Of a stretch of 64,000 nt of DNA, positions 1 to 11,679 are shown piece by piece. Every line of letters starts with the position of its first letter. The stretch's first letter is position 1. The DNA comes from Eremomyces bilateralis CBS 781.70 (taxonomy: Eukaryota > Ascomycota > Dothideomycetes > Eremomycetales > Eremomycetaceae), in NCBI RefSeq assembly GCF_010015585.1, contig NW_022985070.1, positions 1,138,524 to 1,202,523 of the forward strand, given 5' to 3'. A program made the translations under genes and the position numbers. Under the pieces are notes generated by a model that saw only the letters and a program-made list of their open reading frames with translations, did no database searches and was not told the DNA's origin.

Positions 1-1225
1 GAGCGACGCAACATGACGAATATTTCGAGGTTGAGCAACTTGGTCGTTGAAATAGAAACGGGCGGTGCGCGATGTGGTTGCAATTGGATATTCAAGGCGT
101 CAAGGCGCCAAGGGGGCCGTCCGAAGACCGAACTCCGAAGGATTTCACATCAAGGATGAGGTCGTCCAGACTCCGTCCCCACTTGAGCCGCGTTGAGCCT
201 CATATCTGAGTAAGGTAAGGCAGAATTCGTGTCTGCCTACTTGACCTTTCTGGGGTTTCTTGCGGGGTGCCAACAGTCGACATAGTTATGCATCTGATGA
301 GTGTGGTGGTGGCGTTGTTTAGGAGCCGCAGAGCCTCCACAGAAGAGTAAAGCAACAAGCGGTGACGTCGAATGTGTGGCGCAGTGTAAGCCGCCACACA
401 TCCCTGTTAGGAGGTCTTGCACGTGTGGGATGATGATCATGGACGGAGTAGTTACAGTAGAGATGTGCACTTCTATCGTGGAGGAGTTAGGACTTAGGAG
501 GCTTCAACCTCCCGTCGCAGCACCGCAGCCAGATTCCTTGACTGCCCGGTCTACAGTGCAATTAGGTCATCAAGTCAGCCTTGGTGTGGCTTCACGCTGC
601 TGCTTGAAACTCCAAGCATGTCCTGATGCTAGTATACACGGCTGCATCTATATGGGCCGGACGGTGTGGAGGAGAAACCCACGGTGGTCGCGAAATCCTC
701 AAGGTACCAGACCCTGGGCTCGCATATCATCGTGTGAATGAACCGAACCTCCGCAAGACTACCCCTTCGGGTTTGAGGGACGGCCGAATCAAGGATTACA
801 AATGGATGGCTTACAAAAACTAATGCAACGAGAGAGGAAGGTTGGCGATTAAGTATTCGTCCAGGGATATTATCTCGGGCAACTCCGTCGGTGATAAGGC
901 ACATCCTCACAATGTATCGTGGAACGAGCCCCGGCCCCGGCCTACCCTGAGCCACAGACTGACCATCTTACTTGACCCTGTCCTGCGGATGGGAATGTCT
1001 TGATACATTGACCGACGCCCCGAGCCGCCCACGGTCTACCCGACTCTGACTATCGTGTTTGCCGGTCCTATAGATAAGAATCTTATGTCCATTGACCAGC
1101 GCCCCCAGCCGCATACTTGATTCTTAAACCGAGACCCGCACATGCTGGGACATGGTCCACTCGAGTCGATCCATCAGGCAACGATCATCGTGACCTGTCG
1201 GCGAGCAATTCGAAGGTTGAATTGG
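1..1225. other. Intergenic, no supported gene
   Basis: The open frames here (for example 301-741 + and 629-955 -) are short, overlap on opposite strands, and show no recognisable domain or splice-linked partner. The only structure noted is an imperfect direct repeat of about 23 bp (near 1006-1028 and 1090-1112). This stretch is the downstream side of the minus-strand gene ending at 1226. Confidence 0.5.
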
Positions 1226-2222
1226 TCAGAAACCCGCCTTCTGCCTCTTTTTCACCGGCCGTCCCTTGTCCGATTCGATCGATGCGTTCGACTTGTTTCG
1301 CTTCAAGGCCATCCATCCCTCCTCCTCTGCCTCTCCCGTCGCGCCCTTCGCACCTGTCCCCGGCCTAGAATCGCCCGTATCCGAACCCCCAGGCATGCCC
1401 ACGCCTTCGTCCCCATCATGCCGGAATTTCGCCCGCTTTCCCCTACTTTTGCCCATGCGTAAATCCATCACGCCGCCTTCCACCTCCGCGATGGAATCCT
1501 GCGACCGTCGCTTCCGTTTGTTGCGCTTCCGCTTGGTGTTGGGGGACATGGTTCGTTCGCGACGCCGTTCGGCGCGGCGGATCGCTTGCGCGCGGAGGCG
1601 GACTTCCACTTCGGCGGTGATGTCGTCGTACTCGACCGGGACGGTGTTGCTCTCTTCGGTGGATGGTTTAAGGCGCTTCGAAGGAGAGAGCTCGATCACG
1701 CTGTTTTCTAGAGAGCGTTTCACGGGGGTATCCGGTATGTGAGCTCCGGGAGCTGTAGCCAGCCGTACTTTGTGGGTTCTCGTCGCATCGTCCTCCGGAC
1801 TATTGCCACTCTCGTTTCGCTGATCGAAGGTCAACATGCGAGCCGGAGGGCAGGTCATGACACTTACCAGCTCTGCTTTGACCAGCCTTGCCTGGTCGAG
1901 CAATCGCGTGGATATGTCTAGCATTCCCTGTATGCGTCCGCGGAACACGCTCGAAGCATCATTGGCCAGGTCGGGATGTTGGACGATTTGGCTGATGATG
2001 ATTTGGTGGCTTGTCAGATTGACCAGATGCAGGTCGAGCAACTGCGTCAAGTAAGTATCCTGCACTACGATTCCAGGACGACCAGATATGAGTGCTTACA
2101 CTCTCCCATGCAGAGCTCTGCATGCTTGCACTTCGCCAGCCTTTTGCATCGATGTTTGATAGGGATGCTTGGAGCGTCTCCGCTCGTTGGAGGCGTTCGG
2201 CCCAGGTTTCTGGCTCTGCCAT
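1226..2222 (-). CDS. Basic nuclear protein of unknown function, two exons
   Basis: The start is the ATG at 2222 (MAEPETWAERLQRAETL). The first exon ends at 2100 with a GTAAGC donor. The second exon begins at 2059 (40-nt intron) or at 2041 (58-nt intron); both acceptors keep frame, giving about 312-318 residues. The N-terminal third looks helical and amphipathic. The centre carries SP/TP sites (ELSPSKR, TPVKR), and the C-terminal half is very rich in Lys/Arg with several nuclear-localisation-like runs (KRKRNKRKRR, PVKKRQK). I recognise no catalytic or DNA-binding domain. By composition it is probably nuclear and chromatin- or nucleolus-associated, which is inference only. The codon pattern and the splice join support a real gene. 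Confidence 0.7.
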
Positions 2223-3641
2223 GGTGGATGTAATGCACGTTGTATCGTATAACTCAGAAAATGTCTAGGTGTTGAATGCTGCGTGTGGACATTACAAAGG
2301 TGGTAATATCACCGTCATCGGGAGTTGTTAATTGAGTGTTTATTTGCGTTGTTCGTTGCCGGGTGCAGTTGATGTTAAGTGTTTGTACGATCGATACCCA
2401 TGCACATGGAACCCCAGGGTAATTAGAGGGTTGCCACTTGCACGCGTAAGTGGGCATTCCAGACTCCAGTTCACAGCGCAACTATTCCATGGTGGTTCAC
2501 TGCATCAACACTCCGGTATACTCTGTACAGAGTTGAATAATACTTAGATACATACATTTATCCTTAAGCCGCATCCACAAGTGCTTTTCTCAGTCACTAT
2601 AAGACCCGTTCCGACTCTATTTATCCATTGAAACCACACGTTTCAATGACCCCTTGAGTCTCCACCACAACTTTTCTTGCAGTTGTGTTGTAGAGATATA
2701 TCAACAATTGCCTTATCGATAACTTGTATGACTGCCGGTGACACGCCCACGGTTATTTCCCATCCGTACGACCCCCATGTTCCAGAACGTCGCATTTTCC
2801 CCACGTTTGACCTGCCACCATCGTACACACCCGAGCCGGACCTCCCGTGAAAACAACGCAAAGGTGTATAGCATAGTCTGCCATCAACCGAAGTGAAAGG
2901 ACTGGGAATTGGGAGAAGGATGAGTCGCTTGCTACGATGTAAAATCGGCCAGACGCGATAGAAACGGACAACTGAGATGGTCCAGGAAAAGAGGAGAACC
3001 CGTTGACCGCAGCGGGTATGAGCCGTGATATTCCTTCCACCCCTCATCATCGTTCATCGTTCATCATAACAAGGAGGAGATATGGGGTCGTAGAAGTCGA
3101 TCAACGCAAACTAGGAGACAAGGGCACAGATCGTAAGCTAAATCACGGGAATGCATAAATATGACACGATGCAATCATCCACTGACCGGCATCTTCGGGC
3201 GAGAAATGGAACCAGCAACGATAGGGGAGAACGTTCAGTCAATACTCCTTATGGAAGCGAACAAAGTACGAAGGATATTCCAAGCGTGGTAACCCGATCC
3301 CCGTGAACGATGCGACGCGCAGGGGGTTGGAAGAGAAGGCAGCGAGAGAAATCAAAGGAAAGGGGAGATGGAAATCGGGGAACCTCGATCTCGATCGCTC
3401 AGCCGCAGCACCAAAGCACGCCGAGAATCGAAATCGAGATCCCCTCCTCCGGCCGGTCAACCCGATCCAGCACGAAAATCAGACCGGTAACCCAAAACGA
3501 ACCGAGACGAGGAAAAATATGTGGGAGATGTGTAAAAGTTAAGGAAAACCCTTTTTGTGACCCCGCCCGAGTTTTTCATGCTACAAACTTTCCCCGTACC
3601 GAAATGATGGCGACGTTTTCGAAACTCCTAATTAGAACCAG
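2223..3641. other. Intergenic between two minus-strand genes
   Basis: This holds the promoter of the gene starting at 2222 and the 3' flank of pub1. Overlapping minus-strand frames at 2643-3050 and small plus-strand frames at 3303-3651 have no domain, no shared splice signals and atypical composition, so I call nothing here. Confidence 0.5.
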
Positions 3642-5946
3642 TTATCCTTGATACCCCCCGAACCCGTTGCCCGGGAACGCGCCAGGATTCGGCCCCGGCG
3701 GCTGCGCCCATTGTGCTTGTCCCTGGTTCCCACGCCCGTAGCCGCCGGCGCTCGCTGGCATCTGAGGGTACGGTTGGCCCATGGCTGGTGGAGAGAATCC
3801 AGCTTGGCCTTGCTGGAAAGGTTGGCCAGCCGGATTAGGACCTAGAGATTCTCAGTTAGCGACAAAGTTCCAAATATATGCGCAGCGAGAAATCAAATGC
3901 ATCAAGTGACAAGAAGAAGCTGGTGGAAACCTCAAGAGGTGGTGTTGCAGATTAGTACATGCCCGAGACTAAAGGGATGCCGAATGCGGAGGGGTCCAGG
4001 TGCGGCATTTAGTGACTCTGTGATGTCCAGGATTGGCATAGGGAGCAGATGGGGATGATGAATAGCGCCTCTGGTTGCCGTTGCCGTGTGGCCTGTTGTA
4101 GGGTTTCCTCTGATATGGGTGGAATTCACCTTGGCCAGTCCACTTGCGCTTCCTCGGCTGATACTCATTTTGGGATGGGGGGGAGGGTGTGTCATCCGAA
4201 GCGCCAGGGTGTGCCTTGGGTTTCCTGGGAAGTGTATGATGCGTTCGGTTACCTTGGTGCCCGGCCTGGACTGGGTAGTCGGGTTCATAGAACTCATCCT
4301 GGCAACCATCGCTAGTTTTCGAACAGAGGGTTACTGCATCCCCATTGTACCCTGGATCAGTTGAGCAATCCTGCATCTCTGTGTCCTCAGATGCATGCGA
4401 ATACTGCTGACCGTGCTGATTTCGAGAGGAACGTCCCTCTGACGATCCTGCGGAATCCATACGGGGCCCTCCGTTTCGACCAGGGGATGATTGCCGACCG
4501 TCTGGATGATAGTGGGACGCAGGTGGAGAAGCAGCGCAATGAGACTTGGAAGGAGGTGGCGGGTAATGAGAGTTGTATGTACCTTGAGGAGACATCGGGC
4601 CGGGTGGACCGCCGTACTGGGGGAAGTACGCACTGGGGGTCTGCGGGAATGCCGAGTTGGGGCCTTGCGCAGGCGAATAGGTTTCAAACTGTCCGGTAGG
4701 AGGACGATCTTTGCCCCACTGAAAGTTGTCAGGTGTGAAAGGATCCATTAGCCGGGAGTGTCAACTTACGCTGCACTTGAGGGGCCTGCCGTTCACTTGA
4801 TACCCGTTGAGCTGGCAGATAGCCATTGCTGCATTCTCATGGGTATCCATCTTGATGAAAGCGAAGCCACGATCGGACTGGAAGCGAGTCTCGACTACGT
4901 ATCCAAAATTCTGAAACAAGGGAACGAGATCCTGCTGAGAAGTGTACGGAGTCAGATTGCCGACGTAGCACGTGGTCTGCCATTGAGGAGTCTGCTGAAC
5001 GATCATTTCGTAGCTTTGCATGCCGTTCGTTGGGAAATGATGATGTCCATAAGGAGTGGTTGGCGTCATCCCCATCGAAGCCATCGCCTGCTGTTGGGAC
5101 ATGGACGGCTGGCCTTTTTGATTCGCCCAGTTGCAGCGAATCGCGCGGGAACCAAGCCACTCCCCGTCCATCGAGTTGAGAGCCTTGTCCGCATCGGAAC
5201 GATCGCGGAAAGCGACGAAACCATAGCCACGAGAGCGGCCGGTTTTCATGTCCCACATGACACGGGCTTCGGAAACGTTCCCAAACGCCGAGAAGGCTTG
5301 GGTTAGAATCTCATCATTGACCTCATTGGACAAATCGCCGACGAAAATGTGGAAGTGGCTCGACGTATCTTCCTTGTTGGAGCTGTTCGATTGATAGGCC
5401 CAGTTGACGCGAATTTCCTAAACGTTGTGAGCAACCGCTGATATTCAAGATAAAAAGCCCACATACCGATTGATGGATGCGACGACCGTTGAGAGTTTGC
5501 ATGGAACGTTCTGCCGCGCCCGGGTCGTCGAATTCGATAAACCCATAGTTGAACCCCTTGGATTGATAGTTCTTGTCCGGGATGATCTTGACGCTTTGAA
5601 CGTGACCAGCCGTCTCGAAGATCTGACGAAGGACTTCCTCGGTCACACGCGGGTCGAGACCACCGACGTATAGCGCACGCTTGTTGGGCTCCGGAGCCGC
5701 GCGGCGGACGTAGCCACCGGCGCTGGCAGGGGACATGACGTTCCCGGACATCGGGGAGCTGATCGCGGTAGGGATCGGATTGGTGTTCTGCGGGATGATG
5801 ACCGGGGCAAGAGCCGGCGGGGGCATATGCGAATTCCCACCTTGTCCATTGCCCGGCACCGTACCCGGAGGGGCATTGTTGTCGTAGCCCGGCGCTCCGG
5901 TCGAGGGAGGGGGTGGGAGGCTAGCAGAGGGATTCGACTCAGACAT
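3642..5946 (-). CDS. pub1: Pub1/TIA-1-type poly(A) RNA-binding protein, three RRMs
   Basis: Exons are 5946-5467, 5417-4770, 4718-4583 and 3841-3642, giving 487 residues. After a Pro/Asn/Gly-rich N-terminus come RRM1 (about 90-165, RNP2 LYVGGL, RNP1-like NYGFIEF), RRM2 (about 182-258, IFVGDL and GYGFVAF) and RRM3 (about 305-375, CYVGNL and RGFAFIKM). A Gln/Gly/Pro-rich prion-like tail ends GGYQG. This domain order is that of yeast Pub1 and metazoan TIA-1, which bind U-rich/poly(A) mRNA, affect stability and translation, and enter stress granules. Introns 1 and 2 are 49 and 51 nt with good signals. The third is 741 nt, starts at a GTACAT donor, ends with GCTAAC and CTAG, and stays open in frame with exon 3 until a stop at 3969-3971. 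Retaining it would give a protein of about 625 residues with a different tail. Confidence 0.93.
3842..4582 (-). other. Long, open third intron of pub1 (possible alternative 3' exon)
   Basis: The donor is GTACAT at 4582-4577. The branch site GCTAAC lies just before the CTAG acceptor at 3842-3844. Splicing joins CAA-G to GT-CCT and restores the conserved Gln/Gly tail. Unspliced, the exon-3 frame continues for about 204 more codons rich in Ser, Pro, Asn, Gly and Arg, for example RKRKWTGQGEFHPYQRKPY, before a stop. That length is unusual for random intron sequence, so retention or a cassette exon is plausible. Confidence 0.6.
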
Positions 5947-5948
5947 TG

Positions 5949-6272
5949 CTGAAGATAATGCTCGACGAGCTATTTCGGTTGACTTTGATGCCCTAAGAGA
6001 TGCTTTCGCAGCGAAAGGAAATTACGGGCCTGACGACAGCTCGATGGCACGGCAAGAAAAGTCGCGTTTCGATATGAAAGCGGACTGCAGTAGACAGACC
6101 GGCCGGTGATGTTCAAATAAAGCGCTCAAAGCTGGACAACAGCAAGGAAAGGCCGAAGGGATGTCGAGAGCGATGAAGAACTGCAAGGCGGTTGAATCTA
6201 TGGCAGGCGGAGGAAAGAATGAGCGCTCCGAGATCATCATGATGGAACCGAAAGGAAGTCTACTGTACTCAC
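5949..6272 (-). other. Possible 5'-UTR intron of pub1
   Basis: On the minus strand a GTGAGT donor (6272-6267) faces a TTATCTTCAG acceptor (5951-5949) two bases before the pub1 ATG. Leader introns of this size are common in fungal RNA-binding-protein genes. This rests on signals only. Confidence 0.35.
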
Positions 6273-6459
6273 CGACAAGTAACCAAAGCTCCCGTCCGAT
6301 GGAAAGGGAATCGGTCTTAGACTGAGGCCAACCGTATCGCTTGGCGAAGGAAAATCGAAGGAGACGGAACTGAAACCCTGAGGAAGTGGAAACAGCACGA
6401 AGGAGATGGAGAGAGGAAAGGAGATATGATAGAAGTATTGGTCGCTCTGCAGGCTTAAA

Positions 6460-6710
6460 AACCGCCGACCGATAGGAGAAGGAGGAGGGAGAAGACGTCA
6501 AGAAATGAAGACAGAGTGGAAGGAATACTTGAAAGTTGAAAGGGGGTGGGAATGGAGATGGAAAGAGAAAGGAAAAAGAAAGGTGAACAGAGCAGCGGAT
6601 GGAGAGGGTGAAGTGGAGAGAGTGAGGAGGAGGAGTAGTAGTGAGGAGAACGGAGGATGAGGAGAATGAGGAGAATAAGGTGAGTGAAGTGTGATGGAGA
6701 GAGAGAGCGG
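6460..6710 (-). promoter_or_regulatory. Pyrimidine-rich promoter/leader tract of pub1
   Basis: Read on the gene's strand, this stretch is almost entirely C/T with a run of alternating CT at about 6692-6706. Such CT tracts lie just upstream of transcription starts in highly expressed fungal genes. It produces long but meaningless Ser/Leu/Phe/Pro open frames on the minus strand. Confidence 0.5.
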
Positions 6711-6719
6711 CGCAAATTA

Positions 6720-8030
6720 TGGCGTTGCACCGTGCATGGGTAGAGGTCACTGGCGGTGTTCAGGGTGCTGGTTACTGGTGGTGCTGCCCCGACGGTCTGG
6801 GTCAGTCGCTGCGTCTCCGGGGCTCTGGAGAGGTTTCTGGCCCTTCTGCCGCGCTGCAAGTGATTAGTTTTCTACGGAATACTACTGTTGGTTACAGAAC
6901 TGGCAGAACCGTAGAACCGGAGTGCAGGACCGTCCGGCTGGCGGGCCGTAGCCAACCTGCAGTAGATAGGACTAAACTAGCGATAATAGAGCCTAGAGCC
7001 CTGGTAGGGGAGGCTGGGGAGGGTATTGGCACTATTGGGTAACCGGTGAGAGATACAGGAGGGGGGATGGTTCACTGTTAGCAGCTGTTCCGGCGCCAAA
7101 CCCCTCGCCTGTCACTGCGACAAATTCAACGTCGGCTAAGGGTTGATTGGATGGTATGCCAGTCGAGCGAGGAGGCGTTGGGCGGATATCAGATTTCAGA
7201 GCCGCCCATGCACATTGCAGAACAAGGTCATGAAGGAATATTAAGGAATAGCTAAAGATTCATCAAGAAATGGAACCCTTTCATCGAATTATTAGCGACG
7301 CTGCGGAATACCGCAACAATAATGAAAGGCCCAGTATCAAGTCGAGTACAATACTTAAATAGTAGGACCCATATAAATTCACCGCAACCTTAAGCCTCTC
7401 ATGATACAATGCGGTACTCACGGTAATACAGATTACTATATATAACCATAGCAAGAATTAGGAAAGAGCCCTCCTTGGTTAGATCATGACAGTGGATGCT
7501 GACAATACGAACTCCTGCCCGGTACGGAGTACAGGATATATACTGGCAGTCCAGTCAGGTAGTACGGACCTCCTGTGGAGTCGTGATACTTTGCTAGGTA
7601 CGGAATACTATTATTCTTTATGTAAGGTACCAGTTTGCTATCAGATTACTATCAATTTGCTCTCCATAGAAAACTGCTCTTCTATGATTAATCTATACAT
7701 GCGGATACACGTCCATCGTGATCTATCAACATTCAATTTACATTCTTCCTGTAGTGAGTGAGTTACACTGAAACGTATTCCGTAGGTACCCACCCCTTCC
7801 CGTCCTCCCCACCAACCAGCCCCGAACCCAGATGAACCAATGAACGGGCACCAATCACCCAACGCGATCATGACCACACCCGCTCCCATCACTTCACTGC
7901 TCCCATTACCATCGCCGCGCAAATATGATCCGCCATCTAACCCCCCCACTTAGTCCCTCCATCTTCCCTCCATCCAAGACATCCATCGCCTCTCCCTTCT
8001 CAATCGCTGCTCCGACTCCAGCTCTCCATC
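6720..8030. other. Intergenic (divergent promoter region), AT-rich centre
   Basis: This separates the divergent pub1 and the gene at 8031. About 7200-7780 is clearly more AT-rich than its surroundings and has no usable frame beyond 91 codons. No TIRs, LTRs or tRNA were recognised. Confidence 0.45.
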
Positions 8031-9304
8031 ATGTCCATGGCCATGCCGCCGCAGCCCCAAGTTCGCGCGCATCCCGGCCCGCAGCAGGCCCAGCAACCGC
8101 AACCGCGCCAGGGAAATGCCACCCGGCCGCCCGGTGATGCGCAACCAACGCGCGCACCCCAACATCCCACAGAAAGGCTTCAAGGAATGGTCAATTTGAT
8201 GGTGCGGCTCAACCTTTCATATCTGCAATACCAAGTACGCAGTGGCTAACAGGTTCTCATCAGCTCGTCCAAACCGGTCGCATCTTTTCGGACCCTTCCA
8301 AGCGACGCGGACACGGCGCAACCGTGACGCGGCAGCAACTCATGCAGATTTTCCCCGAGGCGGAATCGAACTTCCACAATGCGCTCGATGAGCTCGATGC
8401 GGACTTGCAGCGGAGCCAGGCCGTGCTGCGGCGCGATCTGGCGCTGGCGCGAGAGCGGAGGCGGAAGAAGGAGGAGGAGGCCCAGCAGCTCGACCGAAGC
8501 GCGAAAGCGAATGCCGACGTTGATGCGAAAGTGGTGAAGAAGGAGGACGTCCAGATGGCCGATGCGCCTCCCCCAGCGAGCGCGACAACCGGCGAGAAAA
8601 AGCCCGATGCCGTCGCCAACGTCAACGGCGGCGCGGACGCACGCAACAAGGCGAAAGTGCCGGCGGAAATGCCCACGAAGACGTCACCCAAGGGATCATC
8701 CACATCCGCCATCCCCAAAAACCCCAACCCCACCACCGCCACAACTTCCGCCCCCACCTCCGCCCCATCACCCAGCAAAGCTGCCTTCGCCTCCATCGAC
8801 TTCGAGTCCATCGACTCCCTCTTCGCCTCCCACCCAGGAAGCCCGTCCGCGCCGCTTCCCGCCGCCTCGCCACAACCTCATATTCCCCCCGCGTCTCCCA
8901 CCGGCATCCTCGACAACCCCATGCCCCCCGCGACCATGAACCCCGTCGACGACCTCGACTTCACCATCCCCGGAACCGGCGACGCAGGCGAGGACTCCGG
9001 CCTCCTCGCGGGCCTGGATACGTACGCCAACATCGAAGGACCCGGCGGCGCGGACCTGCCCCTGCTCTCCGCCGCTCCACCGGCACCAGACGCACAGAAA
9101 CCGAAGCTCGCGGATGGCGACGATGTGGCGATGGGCGGGTTGGGAGATTTCGGGAACGTCGACGGGGAGGGGAACGAGGATTCCGTGATGGGCGGACAGA
9201 CGTTGGACGATCTCTTTAACTCGTTGGACGATCTGATCGGGGACTCGGGAACGGGCGAGGGAGACGCGGATGGGGACGTGAATTTCGATTTCGACTTTAC
9301 TTGA
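8031..9304 (+). CDS. Acidic-tail nuclear protein, possible Mediator tail (Med2-like) subunit
   Basis: Exon 1 (8031-8234) encodes a Gln/Pro-rich start and ERLQGMVNLMVRLNLSYLQYQ. Exon 2 (8264-9304) continues LVQTGRIFSDPSKRRGHG, then a coiled-coil-like stretch (AVLRRDLALARERRRKKEEE), a long Ala/Pro/Thr-rich linker, and an acidic/aromatic end (TLDDLFNSLDDLIGD, ending NFDFDFT). The total is 415 residues. A helical N-terminus, charged coiled coil and acidic hydrophobic C-terminus resemble the layout of yeast Med2, and DDLF/DFDF motifs resemble activation segments. I cannot confirm the family from sequence alone. The intron implied by the join is only 29 nt (GTACGC, GCTAAC, CATCAG). A 62-nt alternative from the GTGCGG donor at 8202 is in phase but removes 11 helix residues. 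Confidence 0.7.
8235..8263 (+). other. Candidate 29-nt intron
   Basis: Donor GTACGC, branch-like GCTAAC and acceptor CAG all fit within 29 nt, and removing them fuses two in-frame exons. Most fungal introns exceed about 40 nt, so the longer alternative starting at 8202 must be considered. Confidence 0.4.
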
Positions 9305-10241
9305 GCGGGGGGTGCGGATGGCACGGGATTGGTGACCATCGCATGGAGGATACGATCACCATCGGGTTGTGGAGCGACAAAATCGTGGCGTATACCAGGT
9401 TTGTCCCGCGATCTTACGCACTTATGATGAGAGCACTGGGCGTTCGGATGTCTTTTCTGTCAGGACGGTTTGTTGGAGACAGCCATTCCCACCATACCCG
9501 TTGTTGACCTTCTCTGGACGTCATTGTATGGGTTGGGCATAGGAGGATGTTCATGGAACGCTTCGTCTGGTCTGCATGGTGGTTGGCGTATGGATTTAGA
9601 CTAAAAGGTGTCGTCTAACGACGTCCGAATTAAATCATAGCAATTTACGAATCCACGAGGACTGCTTGTCAGATGTCGTTGAGACAAGCATTAGGATCTT
9701 TCTTAGGGGTTGGCAATTGCTGAGTCGGATTCTGTCCTACGCTACCGGTAGTTCCCCTATTCACAAGACCACCAATCCGTTGGCAAAGACTCCCACCTCA
9801 AGTTCATGCTTAACTTTACAACGCCGATGGAAAATCAGGACTATGACAGCTGCCTCCGAAGCAATGATATAGGCGTGAGGATTGGGTGTTTTCATGATAA
9901 TCTTTTGGTTCCCTTGCATATCTGCTTTCAATGCACCCCTCCTTCCCCATGCGCGAACTGCTTAACTTCGTTTTGTCAGAATTCCTTACATTGACACCAA
10001 TACACGCATATATTCCGCTCAACGTAGCCCTCTGCATCGCCGCTGAAAAGCCCCTTGATCGGACCGTACCCATCGTCTATTCAAGACATCGCTAAATCCC
10101 TCTGTGTTCCAATCTTCTGTTTTTCAAAGGGCGATTCAGATTCGTGGCCCACGCGACCTCGCTCAAGCAACTATCATGGTGATGTTGGAATGGCAATTTT
10201 CAGACTGATCACTTAACAGGGTGAGGAAGGTTGATTCCATC
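9305..10241. other. Intergenic, no gene seen
   Basis: This is the 3' flank of the gene ending at 9304 and the promoter of the GH76 gene. Frames at 9301-9507, 9666-9872 and 9816-10073 are short and lack domains. Confidence 0.45.
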
Positions 10242-11679
10242 ATGAAGGTGGAGCAAATGGCCTTGTTGGCTGCGTCTGCTGTTTCTATACATGCCATGGA
10301 TTACTCGTTCAGACTGAATGGCGGTCTCTCCGGTGAGGCGGTCTTTTTGATCTCACGTTGAGCTTGTGACCATCACCACGCCACTATATTTCATTTCCAT
10401 CTCAGTCATATCGGTATATATTGTTCGCTCATCTGTTCTGTTTATCATGCCCTTCTACCTCCTAGACTCTACTACTCTTCGACATCAACACGCACACGTC
10501 CTGACCGCTGCTTCCCCCTTTCTCATTCGTTTACTAGGAACGCGTCAACTCCCTTCGGGAGTATCCACCTCAACGTACCTTTACAATGCCGTGAGTTCGG
10601 CCGAGGTCCTTCAGGAGTGGTACAACGCAACCACGGGCCTCTATAGGACGGCCGGATGGTGGCAGAGCGCCAACTGCATCCAAGTGCTTGCCGACCTGAC
10701 CGAAGTCGCCCCCTTGCTGCGCCTCCGAACCGACGGCATCGTTTCCAACACGTTCACAAATGCGCAGACATTCAATTTGAAAGAGATTAAGTCCAATGGA
10801 ACGACGTCGTGCATCTGGGATACCTGCCCGGATTCCACGCCGGGGGTCGAGCCGAAGGGGTTCCTTAACGGCTTCTACGACGACGAGGGTTGGTGGGCTC
10901 TGGCGTGGCTCAAGGTCTACGACATCGGGAGGAATGGGACGTATCTGCGTACGGCACAAGATCTCTTCGAAGACATGCTCGCAACGGGTTACAACGCTAC
11001 ATGCGGCGGCGTGTGGTGGGATCGTGACCGGACCTACCACTCCGCCATCGCCAACGAACTCTTCCTTTCTCTGGCTGCCCACCTGTCGAACCGCGTCCCC
11101 GCGCTCCGTTCGTATTACCTGCAATGGGCGCTCCGGCAGTGGGACTTCTTCCAACAGTCCGGCCTGATCAACGCGAACAACACCATCAACGACGGCCTCG
11201 ACCCCACGACCTGCACGAACAACAATGGCACGGTGTACACCTATAACCAAGGGGTGATCCTCGGCGGCCTGGTCGAGCTCGCCCGCGCCGATCCAACGGC
11301 CACCTGCCTCTACCTCGAGGCCGCGCGAAACATCGCATCGGCCGCCATCGCCGCGCTCACGGACCGCAACGGCGTACTCCACGAGCCCGGCGAGCCCGAT
11401 ATTTCCGGCGACGGTCTGCAGTTCAAGGGCATCTTCCTCCGCAATGTGCAGACGCTCATCGCTGCGCTACCCAGCGACGATTTTGCGGCGAGGGAATACC
11501 TCCGTTTCGCCAGGGTGAACGCGGACAGCATCTGGAAGCATGCGCGGGAGCCGTGGATGGGGAGGCTGGGGCCGGTGTGGAGCGGTCCGTATAGGGAGGC
11601 GGGAGCCAGTAGCCATAGTAGCGCGATGGATGCGCTCATTGCTGCAGCGGCTCATGCTGCGAGACTTGCAGAGGAGTAA
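10242..11679 (+). CDS. Secreted GH76 endo-alpha-1,6-mannanase-like enzyme
   Basis: Exon 1 (10242-10332) encodes a signal peptide (MKVEQMALLAASAVSIHA). A 205-nt intron with GTGAGG donor, CTGACC branch and long pyrimidine tract leads to exon 2 (10538-11679), joined in phase 1. The protein has 410 residues. Family GH76 is shown by QEWYNATTGLY, TAGWWQSANCIQVL, the catalytic Asp pair in GFYDDEGWWALAW (D145/D146), CGGVWW and YTYNQGVILGG. GH76 members cleave alpha-1,6-mannan or, as in Dfg5/Dcw1, help transfer GPI proteins to cell-wall glucan. This copy ends AARLAEE with no GPI-anchor signal, which suggests a soluble secreted form. Several Asn-X-Ser/Thr sequons fit a glycoprotein. The long open frame upstream of the acceptor (from 10366) is intron read-through. 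Confidence 0.88.

Noticed and set aside
6022-6750. 242-codon minus-strand frame upstream of pub1
   Set aside because: It is translation of a pyrimidine-rich leader (runs of Ser, Leu, Phe, Pro). It lacks domains and contains the likely 5'-UTR intron donor.
10366-10537. Upstream part of the GH76 open frame as a true N-terminus
   Set aside because: It starts with GTG, lacks a signal peptide, and spans a good pyrimidine tract and CTAG acceptor. The exon at 10242 supplies a signal peptide in the right phase.
10570-11382. 270-codon minus-strand frame over the GH76 gene
   Set aside because: Antisense shadow with Val/Gly/Arg bias. The GH76 motifs are on the plus strand.
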